From: CAYVAP01 sp964343195
GTDB lineage: Bacteria; Bacteroidota; Bacteroidia; J057
Length of the DNA: 62,397 bases
Direction of reading: 5' to 3'
Assembly (NCBI GenBank): GCA_964343195.1
Contig: CAYFIR010000017.1
Location: 1 to 62,397, forward strand
Made by a program: the position numbers and the translations under genes
Shown: positions 52,863 to 61,684 of the stretch, in pieces
How the letters are laid out: the number at the start of each line of letters is the position of its first letter
Position numbering within the stretch: position 1 is the first letter of the stretch
Notes under the pieces: model-generated
Databases searched by the model: none
What the model saw: only the letters and a program-made list of their open reading frames with translations
What the model was told of the DNA's origin: nothing

Positions 52863-54701
52863 TTAATCCTGAGCAGGTTCGATCAGGCTGACCTTAAAAT
52901 CATCTAGCCACAATGGCGTCTTGGCCTGTGGATGCCAGATGTAGGCCCGGACGATGTCTTCGGGTTTTGTTTTGGAAGGGACGCGCATTTCATACTCGTA
53001 CTCGGTCCATTTTCCAGGTTGACCGATGCGGTGCATCCTGGCGGGGGTAGCCTTGATGACCCTGTCGCCATCCAAAAACATGAGCGTGAACTGGGCATAG
53101 TCCCAAAATACTGGTGGATACTTTTCGAAGTAAAACTGCACCGATACCCGTATCCAATCGCCGGGCTCTGCACCGATGTCCCCTAGTTTCGCTTCGTATT
53201 TGGGCGAAAACTCCTGTTCTGGTGTGAGCATCAGGCTGAATTCCCCCTCAAAGAATCTGCCCTGACTGCGAATGAGGGTGCTGTCATCTTCAAATCCATC
53301 CTGGTGCAGAGGGGTGAGCTTCCAACCGTCCAGGTCCTTGAGCTCGCTGCGCACTTCAAAGAATCGGGTGTCGTACCTGTCGAAGTGGGTGCGGCCCACT
53401 ACTCGCTGATAGTAGGGGCGAAACAGCCCGTCAGCCATCCAGTAAGGGTTGTTGCCCCCATGCGACTGCCAGTGAAAGTTGAGGTTGATCTCGGTACCCA
53501 TGATAAGCAGCCCATAGATGGGCCAGGCGATCCATCGTTTTTGCTCCATCACCCAGCTCACAAATGCTGCCATAGGGAAAGCCAGCAAGGCAAAGGTCTG
53601 CACCAGCGGACGCCCCCCAAGTCCACCGCCATACCACCAGATCGACCAGCTGAACAACACGTAGAGTGCGACCAGCATATAGGCCCAGATAGCCAGGAAA
53701 GAGGTCTTATGCCGCTTGAAATGGGCGTAAATCCCCAACAGGGCGATCAGCATGACCGGAGAATACATCACCAGGCCTTTGCGGTAGCTAAACAGGCCTT
53801 TGATGATTTTAGGATCACGGAAATTGAAGCCGATGTCTCCGTAGCTGTAGAAGATGAAGTGACCGGTAGTCAGTTTCCAGTATAACAGTTGCAGGCTACC
53901 CACAGCTCCCATGGCTGCCCCCGCGATGACAAATTGCCACCAGTGCTTTCTGATCAGTTGCCACTTCTGGAGAAAGGTCTCGCGGTTTTCGATACCCCAA
54001 AGCACGGGTACAATCACCAACAGAGCATCTGTCGGGCGGGTCAGGCCCGCCAGGCCGATGGACGCTCCCAGTCCCAGCGCGGTCAGCCAGTGAGGGGACT
54101 CGTGCCACCTGATGGTGAGCCAAAGCACCGCTGCATACAGGGCGAAAAGATAGCTATGCGTCATGCCCCCATCAATGGCGGCATAGTTGAGCAACACTGT
54201 GCCCAGCACCAGCAGAGCCAGTGTCAGGGCAGTCGCGCCGTCTGAAAAGTACTTCAGCAATACCTTTCGCAGCACGGCCAGACCCAAAATGCTGTAGATG
54301 ACCGAGGCCATCGAAATCGCGAACTGGTATGGCAGCGAAAAGCCATCCGCCAAAAAATCCGGACTGATGCTCGCAAAGAGATGAGCCAACAGAAAAAACG
54401 GCAGATAAAAGAAGCAGACACCCATCGGATAGCGCAGACTCTGCTTTCCATCCTCCATTTGGTGTGAATGGTAGTAGCTACCCGAGGGATTGTACGTTTC
54501 GAAAATTTCCTCCTGAAACTTCAGTTCGGTCAGGTCATCGTAAATAAAAATGGCCGGAAGATAGAGGTAGTACCCATAGACATCCCAGGTAAGTGTGGCC
54601 TCCGTTCCGGGCTTCTCCCAGCGGGGATAAAAATGCGCCACCCGGATGATGACATAAGCCAGAATCAGCAATACACCGAGCGATATGGGACTTTTGGGCA
54701 T
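52863..54701 (-). CDS. GT-C-like multi-spanning membrane protein with periplasmic domain
   Basis: A 612-residue integral membrane protein. The ATG with first base 54701 gives MPKSPISLGVLLILAYVII. About eleven transmembrane segments fill residues 8-430, with an early Asp-containing loop (ATLTWDVYGYYLYLP) of the kind used by GT-C glycosyltransferases such as ArnT/PMT relatives. Residues about 440-612 form a beta-rich periplasmic domain (GEFSLMLTPEQEF, RVSVQFYFEKYPP, WLDDFKVSLIEP) resembling carbohydrate-binding folds. It probably transfers sugar from a polyprenyl carrier, but no family is certain. Confidence 0.7.
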   Translation of the reverse strand: MPKSPISLGVLLILAYVIIRVAHFYPRWEKPGTEATLTWDVYGYYLYLPAIFIYDDLTELKFQEEIFETYNPSGSYYHSHQMEDGKQSLRYPMGVCFFYLPFFLLAHLFASISPDFLADGFSLPYQFAISMASVIYSILGLAVLRKVLLKYFSDGATALTLALLVLGTVLLNYAAIDGGMTHSYLFALYAAVLWLTIRWHESPHWLTALGLGASIGLAGLTRPTDALLVIVPVLWGIENRETFLQKWQLIRKHWWQFVIAGAAMGAVGSLQLLYWKLTTGHFIFYSYGDIGFNFRDPKIIKGLFSYRKGLVMYSPVMLIALLGIYAHFKRHKTSFLAIWAYMLVALYVLFSWSIWWYGGGLGGRPLVQTFALLAFPMAAFVSWVMEQKRWIAWPIYGLLIMGTEINLNFHWQSHGGNNPYWMADGLFRPYYQRVVGRTHFDRYDTRFFEVRSELKDLDGWKLTPLHQDGFEDDSTLIRSQGRFFEGEFSLMLTPEQEFSPKYEAKLGDIGAEPGDWIRVSVQFYFEKYPPVFWDYAQFTLMFLDGDRVIKATPARMHRIGQPGKWTEYEYEMRVPSKTKPEDIVRAYIWHPQAKTPLWLDDFKVSLIEPAQD

Positions 54702-54799
54702 GGGGAAAGGAAGGTATCGAGAAAATGAAGAGTATAAAGGAAATTGTTTCGATTTGCTACTGATCAATGGATGGTAAGATGACACTTACTGTTTTCTAC

Positions 54800-54842
54800 T
54801 GACCAATGCTCAATGAAAATTGATCCATGACCAATGTCATGG
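54800..54842. repeat. Dispersed GACCAATGCTCAATG words
   Basis: Near-tandem words accaatgctcaatg and atccatgaccaatgtc run into the stop region of the pyruvate-kinase-like gene. Related words lie at 27340-27412 and 58268-58295. Confidence 0.55.
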
Positions 54843-56339
54843 GAGGTTCATTTGAAGGCGAGGGAGCATAGGGGCCGTTTTGGCGTGGAACTCTTCCAGC
54901 TGCATCAGGATGGCGCCAAGCAGCTTGACCGCCTCCAGAATGAAAGGTCCTTTGTTAAGCATGACGCACTCCACGCTGCGGGCCATCGCCGCATCAGAAA
55001 TTTCAGATCGGGAAGGCTGGCCTTTTTGAGCAAGGCTCTCTAACACCTGTGTAGCCCAGACTACCGGCACATGCGCAGCTGCGCAGAGGCGGATGATTTC
55101 CTCCTGAATCAGCGCCATTTCCTGCCATCCGACTTCTACGGCAAGGTCTCCACGGGCGATCATTACCCCAATAGTAGGATGTCGCATGGCAGTCAGCAGG
55201 ATATTGGGCAGGTTTTCATACCCGGCACGTGTCTCAATTTTCAGCAGTATCCCGATGTCATGTGCTTCGCGTTGCTTGAGTTCTTCGATCAATTGCAACA
55301 CATCGTCTGGCTTATTCACAAAAGACAGACTGACGACATGGGCGTGTTTCGCTACAAAATCCAGGTCCTGACGGTCTTTTGCGGTTAATCCGCTGATACC
55401 CAGATCGGTTTGGGGGAAGTTGATGCCTTTGTCCGGGCGAAGCTTGGCACCATTGGTCTTGGCAAAAGTGATCTCAATCACCAATTTGTCCTGGGCCTGT
55501 TCCACTACCTTCCCTTCAATTTTTCCATCGTTGAATAGCACCGGATCGCCGACCTGTACCCGATCAAATACCTCTGGCAGGGTACAACTGATCTGAGCAG
55601 GGCGGATCAGGTTGCCGTGAGAATCGTATACTGCTGCCATGCCCGGCACATTGGCACGGGTGAGCCACAGGTGATCGGAGGTCCATAGCTTGATAAATCC
55701 ATTTGGAAGGCTTGCATGGAGGTTTCCCGTACGGAGTTTGGGGCCACCGAGGTCCATGCAGATTTTGACTGGACGTCCGAACTCTTCAGCAGCTTCCTGG
55801 GCACGGTGAACGATCCGTTCCCATACTTCGGGCCCGTCTTTGGCACAGTTGATCCGGGCAGCGGTCATTCCAGCCTCCACGAGATCGGGGATAAAGCTCC
55901 CTTTTTGTCCCGCTTCGGTAGGCATGGTGACCATTACCCTGCCCTGATTGGCCTTGTGGCGGGGGCCTAACAGGCGATGGGCCTGCTCGTCGGTACTCCG
56001 AATGCCTGCTTCTATGGTCAATTCTGAATCAGGTGAAGGGGCGTCCAACTCATCATGGAGTCGGTAAAGCACGTGCCGGACCGCACTCAGACTCGCCATC
56101 ACATGGGCCTCAGCCCTTCCCAGCCGGGATACTCCCAGGCGTCCCAGTTCCTGTTGCAAAGGCCGGATGTCCTGGGACCTCAGGGAAATATAATGGAGCA
56201 GATTCCGGGCACTCAATTTCTGGCTGGGCCTGACCTGGTCCAGGGCCTCTTGGTGGACTTTTGAAAATCGCTCAGCCTGATCGATCAGGTGTTCTACCTG
56301 CGAGATGAGAGGAGCTATTTGGGTTGGAGTAGTGGGCAT
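54837..56339 (-). CDS. Pyruvate-kinase-like protein with helical N-terminal extension
   Basis: A 500-residue protein with a pyruvate kinase barrel but unusual plan. Residues 1-125 are helical and not part of classical PK (LSARNLLHYISLRSQDIRPLQ). The barrel starts at about 132 with GRVMVTMPTEAG instead of the usual KIVATIGP; the RxNxSHG motif is changed to RINCAKDG. Retained are KICMDLGGPKLRTG, a B-domain (about 225-320), KIETRAGYENL (catalytic Lys region) and IARGDLAVEVG. The normal PK C-domain is missing after ECVMLNKGPFI. It belongs to a PK-like group seen in several phyla; activity as true pyruvate kinase is not assured. Confidence 0.8.
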   Translation of the reverse strand: MPTTPTQIAPLISQVEHLIDQAERFSKVHQEALDQVRPSQKLSARNLLHYISLRSQDIRPLQQELGRLGVSRLGRAEAHVMASLSAVRHVLYRLHDELDAPSPDSELTIEAGIRSTDEQAHRLLGPRHKANQGRVMVTMPTEAGQKGSFIPDLVEAGMTAARINCAKDGPEVWERIVHRAQEAAEEFGRPVKICMDLGGPKLRTGNLHASLPNGFIKLWTSDHLWLTRANVPGMAAVYDSHGNLIRPAQISCTLPEVFDRVQVGDPVLFNDGKIEGKVVEQAQDKLVIEITFAKTNGAKLRPDKGINFPQTDLGISGLTAKDRQDLDFVAKHAHVVSLSFVNKPDDVLQLIEELKQREAHDIGILLKIETRAGYENLPNILLTAMRHPTIGVMIARGDLAVEVGWQEMALIQEEIIRLCAAAHVPVVWATQVLESLAQKGQPSRSEISDAAMARSVECVMLNKGPFILEAVKLLGAILMQLEEFHAKTAPMLPRLQMNLP

Positions 56340-56374
56340 GTTGATGGCCGCTTTTCAACTGTCGAAGACAGAAA

Positions 56375-57226
56375 CTAGAGCAGAAAGTACAGAACCACAG
56401 AAAAGCAAACAGCTACAATCATCTCCAGCAGGCCTGCTCCCAGGTTCTGGTCTTCAGAAATTTCGGTGTTGAGGTTGGAGTTACGCAGGATCAGGCGGTC
56501 AAATACAAACCGCACGAAGATCAGGTACACGAATATCAGGGCGATGTCCAGCCCAAGGGTGGTGAGATCCTGCTGCCAACTGACAAAGTCGCCGGATACG
56601 CCTTTCATGATGATGACGCCAATGGCGATGATGCCACCTGCAAATCCCAGTCCTGCTGCTGTGTTATCCTTTTCGATTTCTTCGTGGAGGTTGTAGGGGC
56701 TGAGCCTTTCATAGAGCAGGGCAAAAAGAATCAGACAGACCTGCCCGATGCCATAAAAAGCCAGAGCCGTCAACGGACCGCCGCCTTCGCCGCTGATAGA
56801 ACCCCCGATGATGAGGCCCGTTGCCGCGTAAACGGCTGCTTCTACCACCCCCGTTCCAGGATTCTGGTCCTTGATGATTTCCTTTTCAACGGAGAACTTG
56901 GTGAGAATGAGCCGCTCGTTAATCAACCGGGCAAGGTTGAGCAAGAGGATACCTCCGAGGGCATAGCCGGTTACATTGGCATAGTCTTCCCAGATCACGC
57001 CCGTACCTGGACCCGTAACGGCACCCAGAAAAATCGCCGTTACCCCGACGATGTAGCCGGCAAAGCTGACTGAGACGGCGTTATTGTCATATTCTGTGAG
57101 CTGCTCATCAAGGCGATAGGAGGCAAAAGTTCCCTTGAGCCATTTTGCAAAAAAGAAAAGAGCCACATACAGGATGACGTAGCCACCATTGATTAACCAG
57201 GTTTCTAAGGGAGTATTCCAGTCCAT
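56375..57226 (-). CDS. DUF350 membrane protein, two repeats
   Basis: A 283-residue membrane protein with two DUF350 repeats, each of about 130 residues and four helices: an acidic/Asn segment then G-rich helix (YDNNAVSVSFAGYIVGVTAIFLGA and KDNTAAGLGFAGGIIAIGVIIM), ending in FSVEKEIIKDQNPGTGVVEAAVY and NTEISEDQNLGAGLLEMIVAV. DUF350 proteins are inner-membrane proteins of unknown role, often near stress or polyamine genes; here the neighbours are a PK-like gene and kdsB. Confidence 0.88.
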   Translation of the reverse strand: MDWNTPLETWLINGGYVILYVALFFFAKWLKGTFASYRLDEQLTEYDNNAVSVSFAGYIVGVTAIFLGAVTGPGTGVIWEDYANVTGYALGGILLLNLARLINERLILTKFSVEKEIIKDQNPGTGVVEAAVYAATGLIIGGSISGEGGGPLTALAFYGIGQVCLILFALLYERLSPYNLHEEIEKDNTAAGLGFAGGIIAIGVIIMKGVSGDFVSWQQDLTTLGLDIALIFVYLIFVRFVFDRLILRNSNLNTEISEDQNLGAGLLEMIVAVCFSVVLYFLL

Positions 57227-57330
57227 AGGGGTTAGTTTGGAAGAGAGGAAAATTGCGAGTTGCTTGTGGTTTCAATTTGCGACAAATTAATCCAACCTGC
57301 AATTTCGCGTGCAGATTCCGACCTTGCATT

Positions 57331-58089
57331 ATGAATAAAGACACCGTTATATGGGGCGTGATTCCTGCCCGCTACGCTTCCACTCGATTCCCAGGCAAGC
57401 CACTGGTTGATATCAATGGCAAGACCATGATCAGGCGTGTGTACGAGCAGGCGAGTAAAGCCCCCAGTCTGGCCGGGGTGGTGGTGGCTACCGACGACGA
57501 GCGAATCGCCGAGGAAGTCCGCGGCTTTGGGGGAAACGTAGAGATGACCGCTGAAAGCCATCAATCGGGTACCGAGCGCCTGGCTGAGGTAGCAGAGCGG
57601 CACCCAGAGGCAACTCACTTCATCAACGTACAGGGAGATGAGCCATTCGTGGCGCCAGACCACATCGACCAATTGGCAGCGGTGATCTCCCGGCCCGAAG
57701 TACAGGTAGGGACCCTGGCTCGACGTTTTTACGACTCTGATATGCTGCACGATCCCTCTATCATCAAGGTCGTGATGGGGTTGAAGGGACAGGCACTGTA
57801 CTTTAGTCGACTGCCGATTCCGTATTTTCGGGGAAAACCGGCAGGAGACGACTGGATGAAAGCCGGGACATTTCTCAAGCACATCCACCTCTATGGATTT
57901 CGGAGGGAAGTATTGCTGGAATATCCCCAACTCGCCCCTACTGAACTGGAGCAAATGGAATCCCTGGAGCAACTCCGCTGGATGGCTCATGGCTACCCCA
58001 TCCACGTTGGGATGTCTGATATAGAGTCTTTTACCATCGAAACTCCCGAGGACCTGCATCGCATTCCAGCGCGATTCCTGGAGGAGTGA
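57331..58089 (+). CDS. kdsB: 3-deoxy-manno-octulosonate cytidylyltransferase
   Basis: KdsB activates Kdo with CTP for lipopolysaccharide core synthesis, confirming a Gram-negative envelope. The 252-residue protein has the nucleotide-binding GVIPARYASTRFPGKPL, VVVATDDERIAEEV, SGTERLAEV, NVQGDEPF (catalytic Asp) and IGMSDIES/IETPEDL at the end. The open frame reaches 57253 but the family start is the ATG at 57331. It is divergent from the DUF350 gene. Confidence 0.96.
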   Translation: MNKDTVIWGVIPARYASTRFPGKPLVDINGKTMIRRVYEQASKAPSLAGVVVATDDERIAEEVRGFGGNVEMTAESHQSGTERLAEVAERHPEATHFINVQGDEPFVAPDHIDQLAAVISRPEVQVGTLARRFYDSDMLHDPSIIKVVMGLKGQALYFSRLPIPYFRGKPAGDDWMKAGTFLKHIHLYGFRREVLLEYPQLAPTELEQMESLEQLRWMAHGYPIHVGMSDIESFTIETPEDLHRIPARFLEE

Positions 58090-58161
58090 GACCACTTTGC
58101 TGTGAAAAGTGAGACTCCCGATGCTCGGGACAGGCTGCCTGCCCTGTCAGATCGTCTATCG

Positions 58162-58263
58162 CCTGTCAGAGGTCAGATAGGAAAAAAAAGAGTAGATTCC
58201 TTGTAACCCTGCTTTGGCTACGCGAGTACCACTCTGACCTCTGACCTCTGACCTCTGACCTCT
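58162..58263. repeat. CTCTGAC tandem repeat and related words
   Basis: (CTCTGAC)4 plus a partial unit (58232-58263), a perfect 7-bp-period array. The inverse word gtcagaggtcagat lies at 58165-58178. A short array like this can vary in copy number by slippage. The same words appear after the HAD gene at 11.7 kb. Confidence 0.85.
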
Positions 58264-58267
58264 TTCT

Positions 58268-58295
58268 TCACTGATCAATGACCCATGACCAATGT
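58268..58295. repeat. Dispersed TGATCAATGACCCATGACCAATG words reaching a start codon
   Basis: The word cluster overlaps the start codon of the Sua5-type gene at 58292, so the repeat supplies the ATG and its 5' neighbours. Confidence 0.6.
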
Positions 58296-59269
58296 CCGAT
58301 GAAAACCTCATAGGAACCGATATTCAACACGCAGCGGAGTTGCTGCGGACAGATCAATTGGTGGCCATCCCGACTGAGACGGTGTATGGTCTGGCGGGTA
58401 ATGCGCTTTCGTCAGTGGCAGTTACGCGGATTTTCGAAGCCAAAAACCGACCGCAGTTTAACCCCCTGATCGCACACACCGACAGCCTGGACAAACTGAG
58501 GCCGCATCTCCTGGATTTGCCTGCTTTGGCCGAGGAGTTGGCTAAATACTTTTGGCCGGGACCGCTGACGATGCTGTTGCCCCGGCGGGAAAGCATCCCC
58601 GATCTGGTGACAGCGGGGCATCCACGAGTAGCAGTACGGGTGCCGGATCATCCCATGGCACTGGAACTGCTGGCCCAGTTGGATTTTCCCCTGGCTGCTC
58701 CGAGTGCCAATCCCTTCGGATATATCAGCCCCACGACGGCGGAGCACGTGGCCGCTCAACTAGGCCAACGGGTAAGTTATATCCTCGATGGAGGGCCGGC
58801 CCATGTGGGGGTAGAATCGACCATCATTGGCTTTGAACCAGACGGGAGTGTCAAGTTGTACCGCATGGGAGGGACAGCCGTCGAAGACCTCGAAGCTTTC
58901 ACTGGTCCGCTGGATTGGGCCCCAAAATCCGAGTCAAACCCCCAATCATCGGGGATGCTCAAAAGCCACTATGCCCCGGATACCCCGCTGATTTTGGGAG
59001 ACATCGAGGCATTGGCACAGGAAAAAAAGGTGGCAAAACTGGGGCTGCTGACGTGGCAGGCTAATTATCCGGCTCTGGATGCGTCTGTGGTGGAAGTGCT
59101 GTCGGAAAAGGGAGATGTCGCAGAAGCCGCAAGTCGCCTGTTTGCGGCTTTGCGCCGGTTGGATGCTGCAGGGGTAGATTTGATTTTGGCGGAGCCCGTC
59201 CCCAACATAGGATTGGGGCGTGCCATCAACGACCGCCTGCACCGGGCCGAGGCGGAGAGGAAATCCTAG
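58292..59269 (+). CDS. L-threonylcarbamoyladenylate synthase, Sua5 type
   Basis: Makes threonylcarbamoyl-AMP for the t6A37 modification of tRNAs that read ANN codons. The 325-residue protein has the YrdC domain (about 10-200: VAIPTETVYGLAGNAL, RPQFNPLIAH, KYFWPGPLTMLLPR, PSANPFGYISPTTAEHV, GGPAHVGVESTI) and the additional Sua5 C-terminal domain, with SSGMLKSHYAPDTPL in the linker and LILAEPVPNIGLGRAINDRLHRA at the end. The start codon is contributed by a dispersed repeat. Confidence 0.93.
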   Translation: MSDENLIGTDIQHAAELLRTDQLVAIPTETVYGLAGNALSSVAVTRIFEAKNRPQFNPLIAHTDSLDKLRPHLLDLPALAEELAKYFWPGPLTMLLPRRESIPDLVTAGHPRVAVRVPDHPMALELLAQLDFPLAAPSANPFGYISPTTAEHVAAQLGQRVSYILDGGPAHVGVESTIIGFEPDGSVKLYRMGGTAVEDLEAFTGPLDWAPKSESNPQSSGMLKSHYAPDTPLILGDIEALAQEKKVAKLGLLTWQANYPALDASVVEVLSEKGDVAEAASRLFAALRRLDAAGVDLILAEPVPNIGLGRAINDRLHRAEAERKS

Positions 59270-59374
59270 TCCGGACGGAATTTCCAGGCAAAGGGTCTTA
59301 TATTTCCATTCCAAAGGCATGGATTTTTCCCCATAACCCATTGTCCTGAACTGCCCATTCAACTTGCCTGTCCC

Positions 59375-61552
59375 ATGAAATCATCCCATCCCTGTTCCAG
59401 AATGTTTCGGTTCCTGTTAGCTCTTTTGCTGGTTCTCTCCGGCAGTAGGGCGCTCGCGCAGGTCGATACACTCGAGCAGGTGGCCGATTCTGCCTCCATC
59501 ATGATGGTGGATACGCCCCCCCAAGCCTGGCTGGGAATGGATCGCTACTTTGAGGGGATGGTGGATTCCGTAGGGAACATGAAGCTATCCGATGCGATGA
59601 ATGCCCAGGGGTACCGCCCTTTGAAGAGCTTTGACTTTCCGCTCCCTCTGGACCATCGGCTGTGGGCGCGGATGAAACTGGGAAATGGGGCAGCATTCGA
59701 CCAAAAATTTTACTTCAACACCGGGACTTCTGACTCCGTGGTGGTTCATGTGCTCCGTCGGGATTCTGTTCAGGTCCTGCAAACCGGAAATTTTGTCCCG
59801 CCGATGGAGCGGGATACCTGGCTTGGCTCCAAGAATGGCCTGAATTTTACCCTGGCACCGGGGGAGACGGTAGAGCTATATGTGCTGATGAAGGAAAAGG
59901 TGGGGACAGGTCCCCATCTGAAGCCTGCTATTGTTGACTACAATGAGTGGTATGCCAGCAGCCATCCGAAAGTAGAAATCTCCAACTACATCCTGGCGGT
60001 ATTTCTGGGGGCGGTGTTGATTCTGTTTATCTATAACCTGATCATCTTTTTCAGCACTACCCGCTACACTTATCTGTTCTATGCCCTGTATTTGCTGGCG
60101 CTGATCATCTCTCTGCATTTCGACTCGCTGATCGAGCAGTTTGGAATTCTGGGCTTTTCCAATTACCAGCTCAATCGCATCATGGTTGCCCTGGGGCTCA
60201 ATGGGATTTCCATTTTTTACCTGCTTTTTGGGCGAAGTCTGGTGGAAGCCTGGCGCATTACCCCTGGCTGGGATAAGGTGCTAAAGGGAATGGTTGGGCT
60301 GCGGACCCTATTCGTCCTGGTCAATATCATTTTTATTCTATCCCCAGGGTTATCAGCCATATCCGGAACCCTGCTGACTTTTGGAGTAATCTGGTTTGGG
60401 GTAGAAGGCCTGATTCTGCTGGTTTACATTATTTGGCTCATTCGATCCCGGTCAAGAGTAGCCTGGTTTTTCATTGTCGGCTCCATTCTGGTTTTCGGTA
60501 GTGGGCTGTTTCCTCTGATGCTCCAGAACATCATCAATCTTGACATCAATGCTCCCAACTATTTGTTGGTTTCGCTCACGCTGGAAGTCCTGGTATTCTC
60601 CTGGGGATTGGGGTATAAAATGCGTCAGGAGCAGAATGAGCGCCTGAAAGCCCAGGAAGCCCTGAATCAGGAGCTTTCCAAGGTCAACACTGCTTTTGGA
60701 CGCTTTGTCCCGCATGAATTCATCGAGTCACTGGGCTACGAATCGGTCCTGGAGGTGAGCCTTGGCGATCAGGTAGAAAAAGAAGTAACCGTACTTTTTG
60801 CTGACATCCGGGGCTATACGACCCTTGCGGAGGAAATGACCCCCTCGGAGAATTTTCAATTCCTCAATGCCTATCTCGGGCGCCTGGGACCCCCGATACA
60901 GGCGCAGGGAGGTTTTGTCAACCAGTATTATGGCGATGGCATCATGGCCCTTTTTCTCAATGATCCCAGTGATGCGCTACGTGCCGCCATCGAAATGCAA
61001 CGGGAACTGGAGGCATACAATCGGGAGCGTATGGAAAAAGGGCGAATCCCGATTCAGGTTGGGATCGGGATGCATACGGGGTCATTGATGATGGGAATCA
61101 TCGGTGATACCCTCCGGATGGATGCCGGAGTGGTCTCCGACACCGTGAATTCGGCAGCCCGCATGGAGGGACTTACCAAGCACTTTGGGGTGCAGATTCT
61201 GATGAGCGCTACCACGCAGGAGAAGATTCGGGACAAAGCCGCCTTTGGATTACGCTATCTGGGCAAGGTGCTGGTGAAAGGTCGGAAACGGCCTACGGGG
61301 GTCTTTGAGTGCTTTGACGGAGACCCGGCCCCGCAGCGAGACCGGAAGGCCGCCATCCGGGATGAATTTGAGCAGGGGCTGAAAGCATACCTCAACGCTG
61401 ATTTTCCTCACGCACTCAGAGCCTGGGAATCGGTGCTGCAAGGCCTTCCCGGTGATCCTCCCACTCAGTGGTATGCGATGCTGGCCCAGCAATACCTGAC
61501 GGAAGGAACACCGCCTGACTGGCAGGGAGTCGAGGTCATGATGATGAAGTAA
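59375..61552 (+). CDS. 7TMR-DISM receptor fused to a class III adenylate/guanylate cyclase
   Basis: A 725-residue membrane receptor-cyclase. A signal peptide is followed by an extracytoplasmic beta-rich DISM domain (about 60-190), seven transmembrane helices (about 203-410), a coiled-coil linker and a class III cyclase domain (about 465-640). Metal-binding Asp477 (FADIRGYT) and Asp521 (YYGDGIMALF) and transition-state Asn592/Arg596 (NSAARMEG) are present. The purine-selecting Lys is replaced by Gln517 (VNQYYGDG), with Asp589 at the second position, so ATP versus GTP use is open. A short TPR-like tail ends the protein. A start at ATG 59402 is possible. Confidence 0.9.
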   Translation: MKSSHPCSRMFRFLLALLLVLSGSRALAQVDTLEQVADSASIMMVDTPPQAWLGMDRYFEGMVDSVGNMKLSDAMNAQGYRPLKSFDFPLPLDHRLWARMKLGNGAAFDQKFYFNTGTSDSVVVHVLRRDSVQVLQTGNFVPPMERDTWLGSKNGLNFTLAPGETVELYVLMKEKVGTGPHLKPAIVDYNEWYASSHPKVEISNYILAVFLGAVLILFIYNLIIFFSTTRYTYLFYALYLLALIISLHFDSLIEQFGILGFSNYQLNRIMVALGLNGISIFYLLFGRSLVEAWRITPGWDKVLKGMVGLRTLFVLVNIIFILSPGLSAISGTLLTFGVIWFGVEGLILLVYIIWLIRSRSRVAWFFIVGSILVFGSGLFPLMLQNIINLDINAPNYLLVSLTLEVLVFSWGLGYKMRQEQNERLKAQEALNQELSKVNTAFGRFVPHEFIESLGYESVLEVSLGDQVEKEVTVLFADIRGYTTLAEEMTPSENFQFLNAYLGRLGPPIQAQGGFVNQYYGDGIMALFLNDPSDALRAAIEMQRELEAYNRERMEKGRIPIQVGIGMHTGSLMMGIIGDTLRMDAGVVSDTVNSAARMEGLTKHFGVQILMSATTQEKIRDKAAFGLRYLGKVLVKGRKRPTGVFECFDGDPAPQRDRKAAIRDEFEQGLKAYLNADFPHALRAWESVLQGLPGDPPTQWYAMLAQQYLTEGTPPDWQGVEVMMMK

Positions 61553-61684
61553 CTGGTGGCGAATATGCCGAGATGCGACACACCTGTTCGGAAATCATGC
61601 ATGATGGGGCAATGGAACACATCGAAAATAAACCATCGGTGAGGAAGTGGGTCAAACTGATGAATTTAACATAATCCATTCATC

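Noticed and set aside
58232..58263. CRISPR-like array
   Set aside because: The CTCTGAC units are contiguous without spacers, and no cas genes are present.
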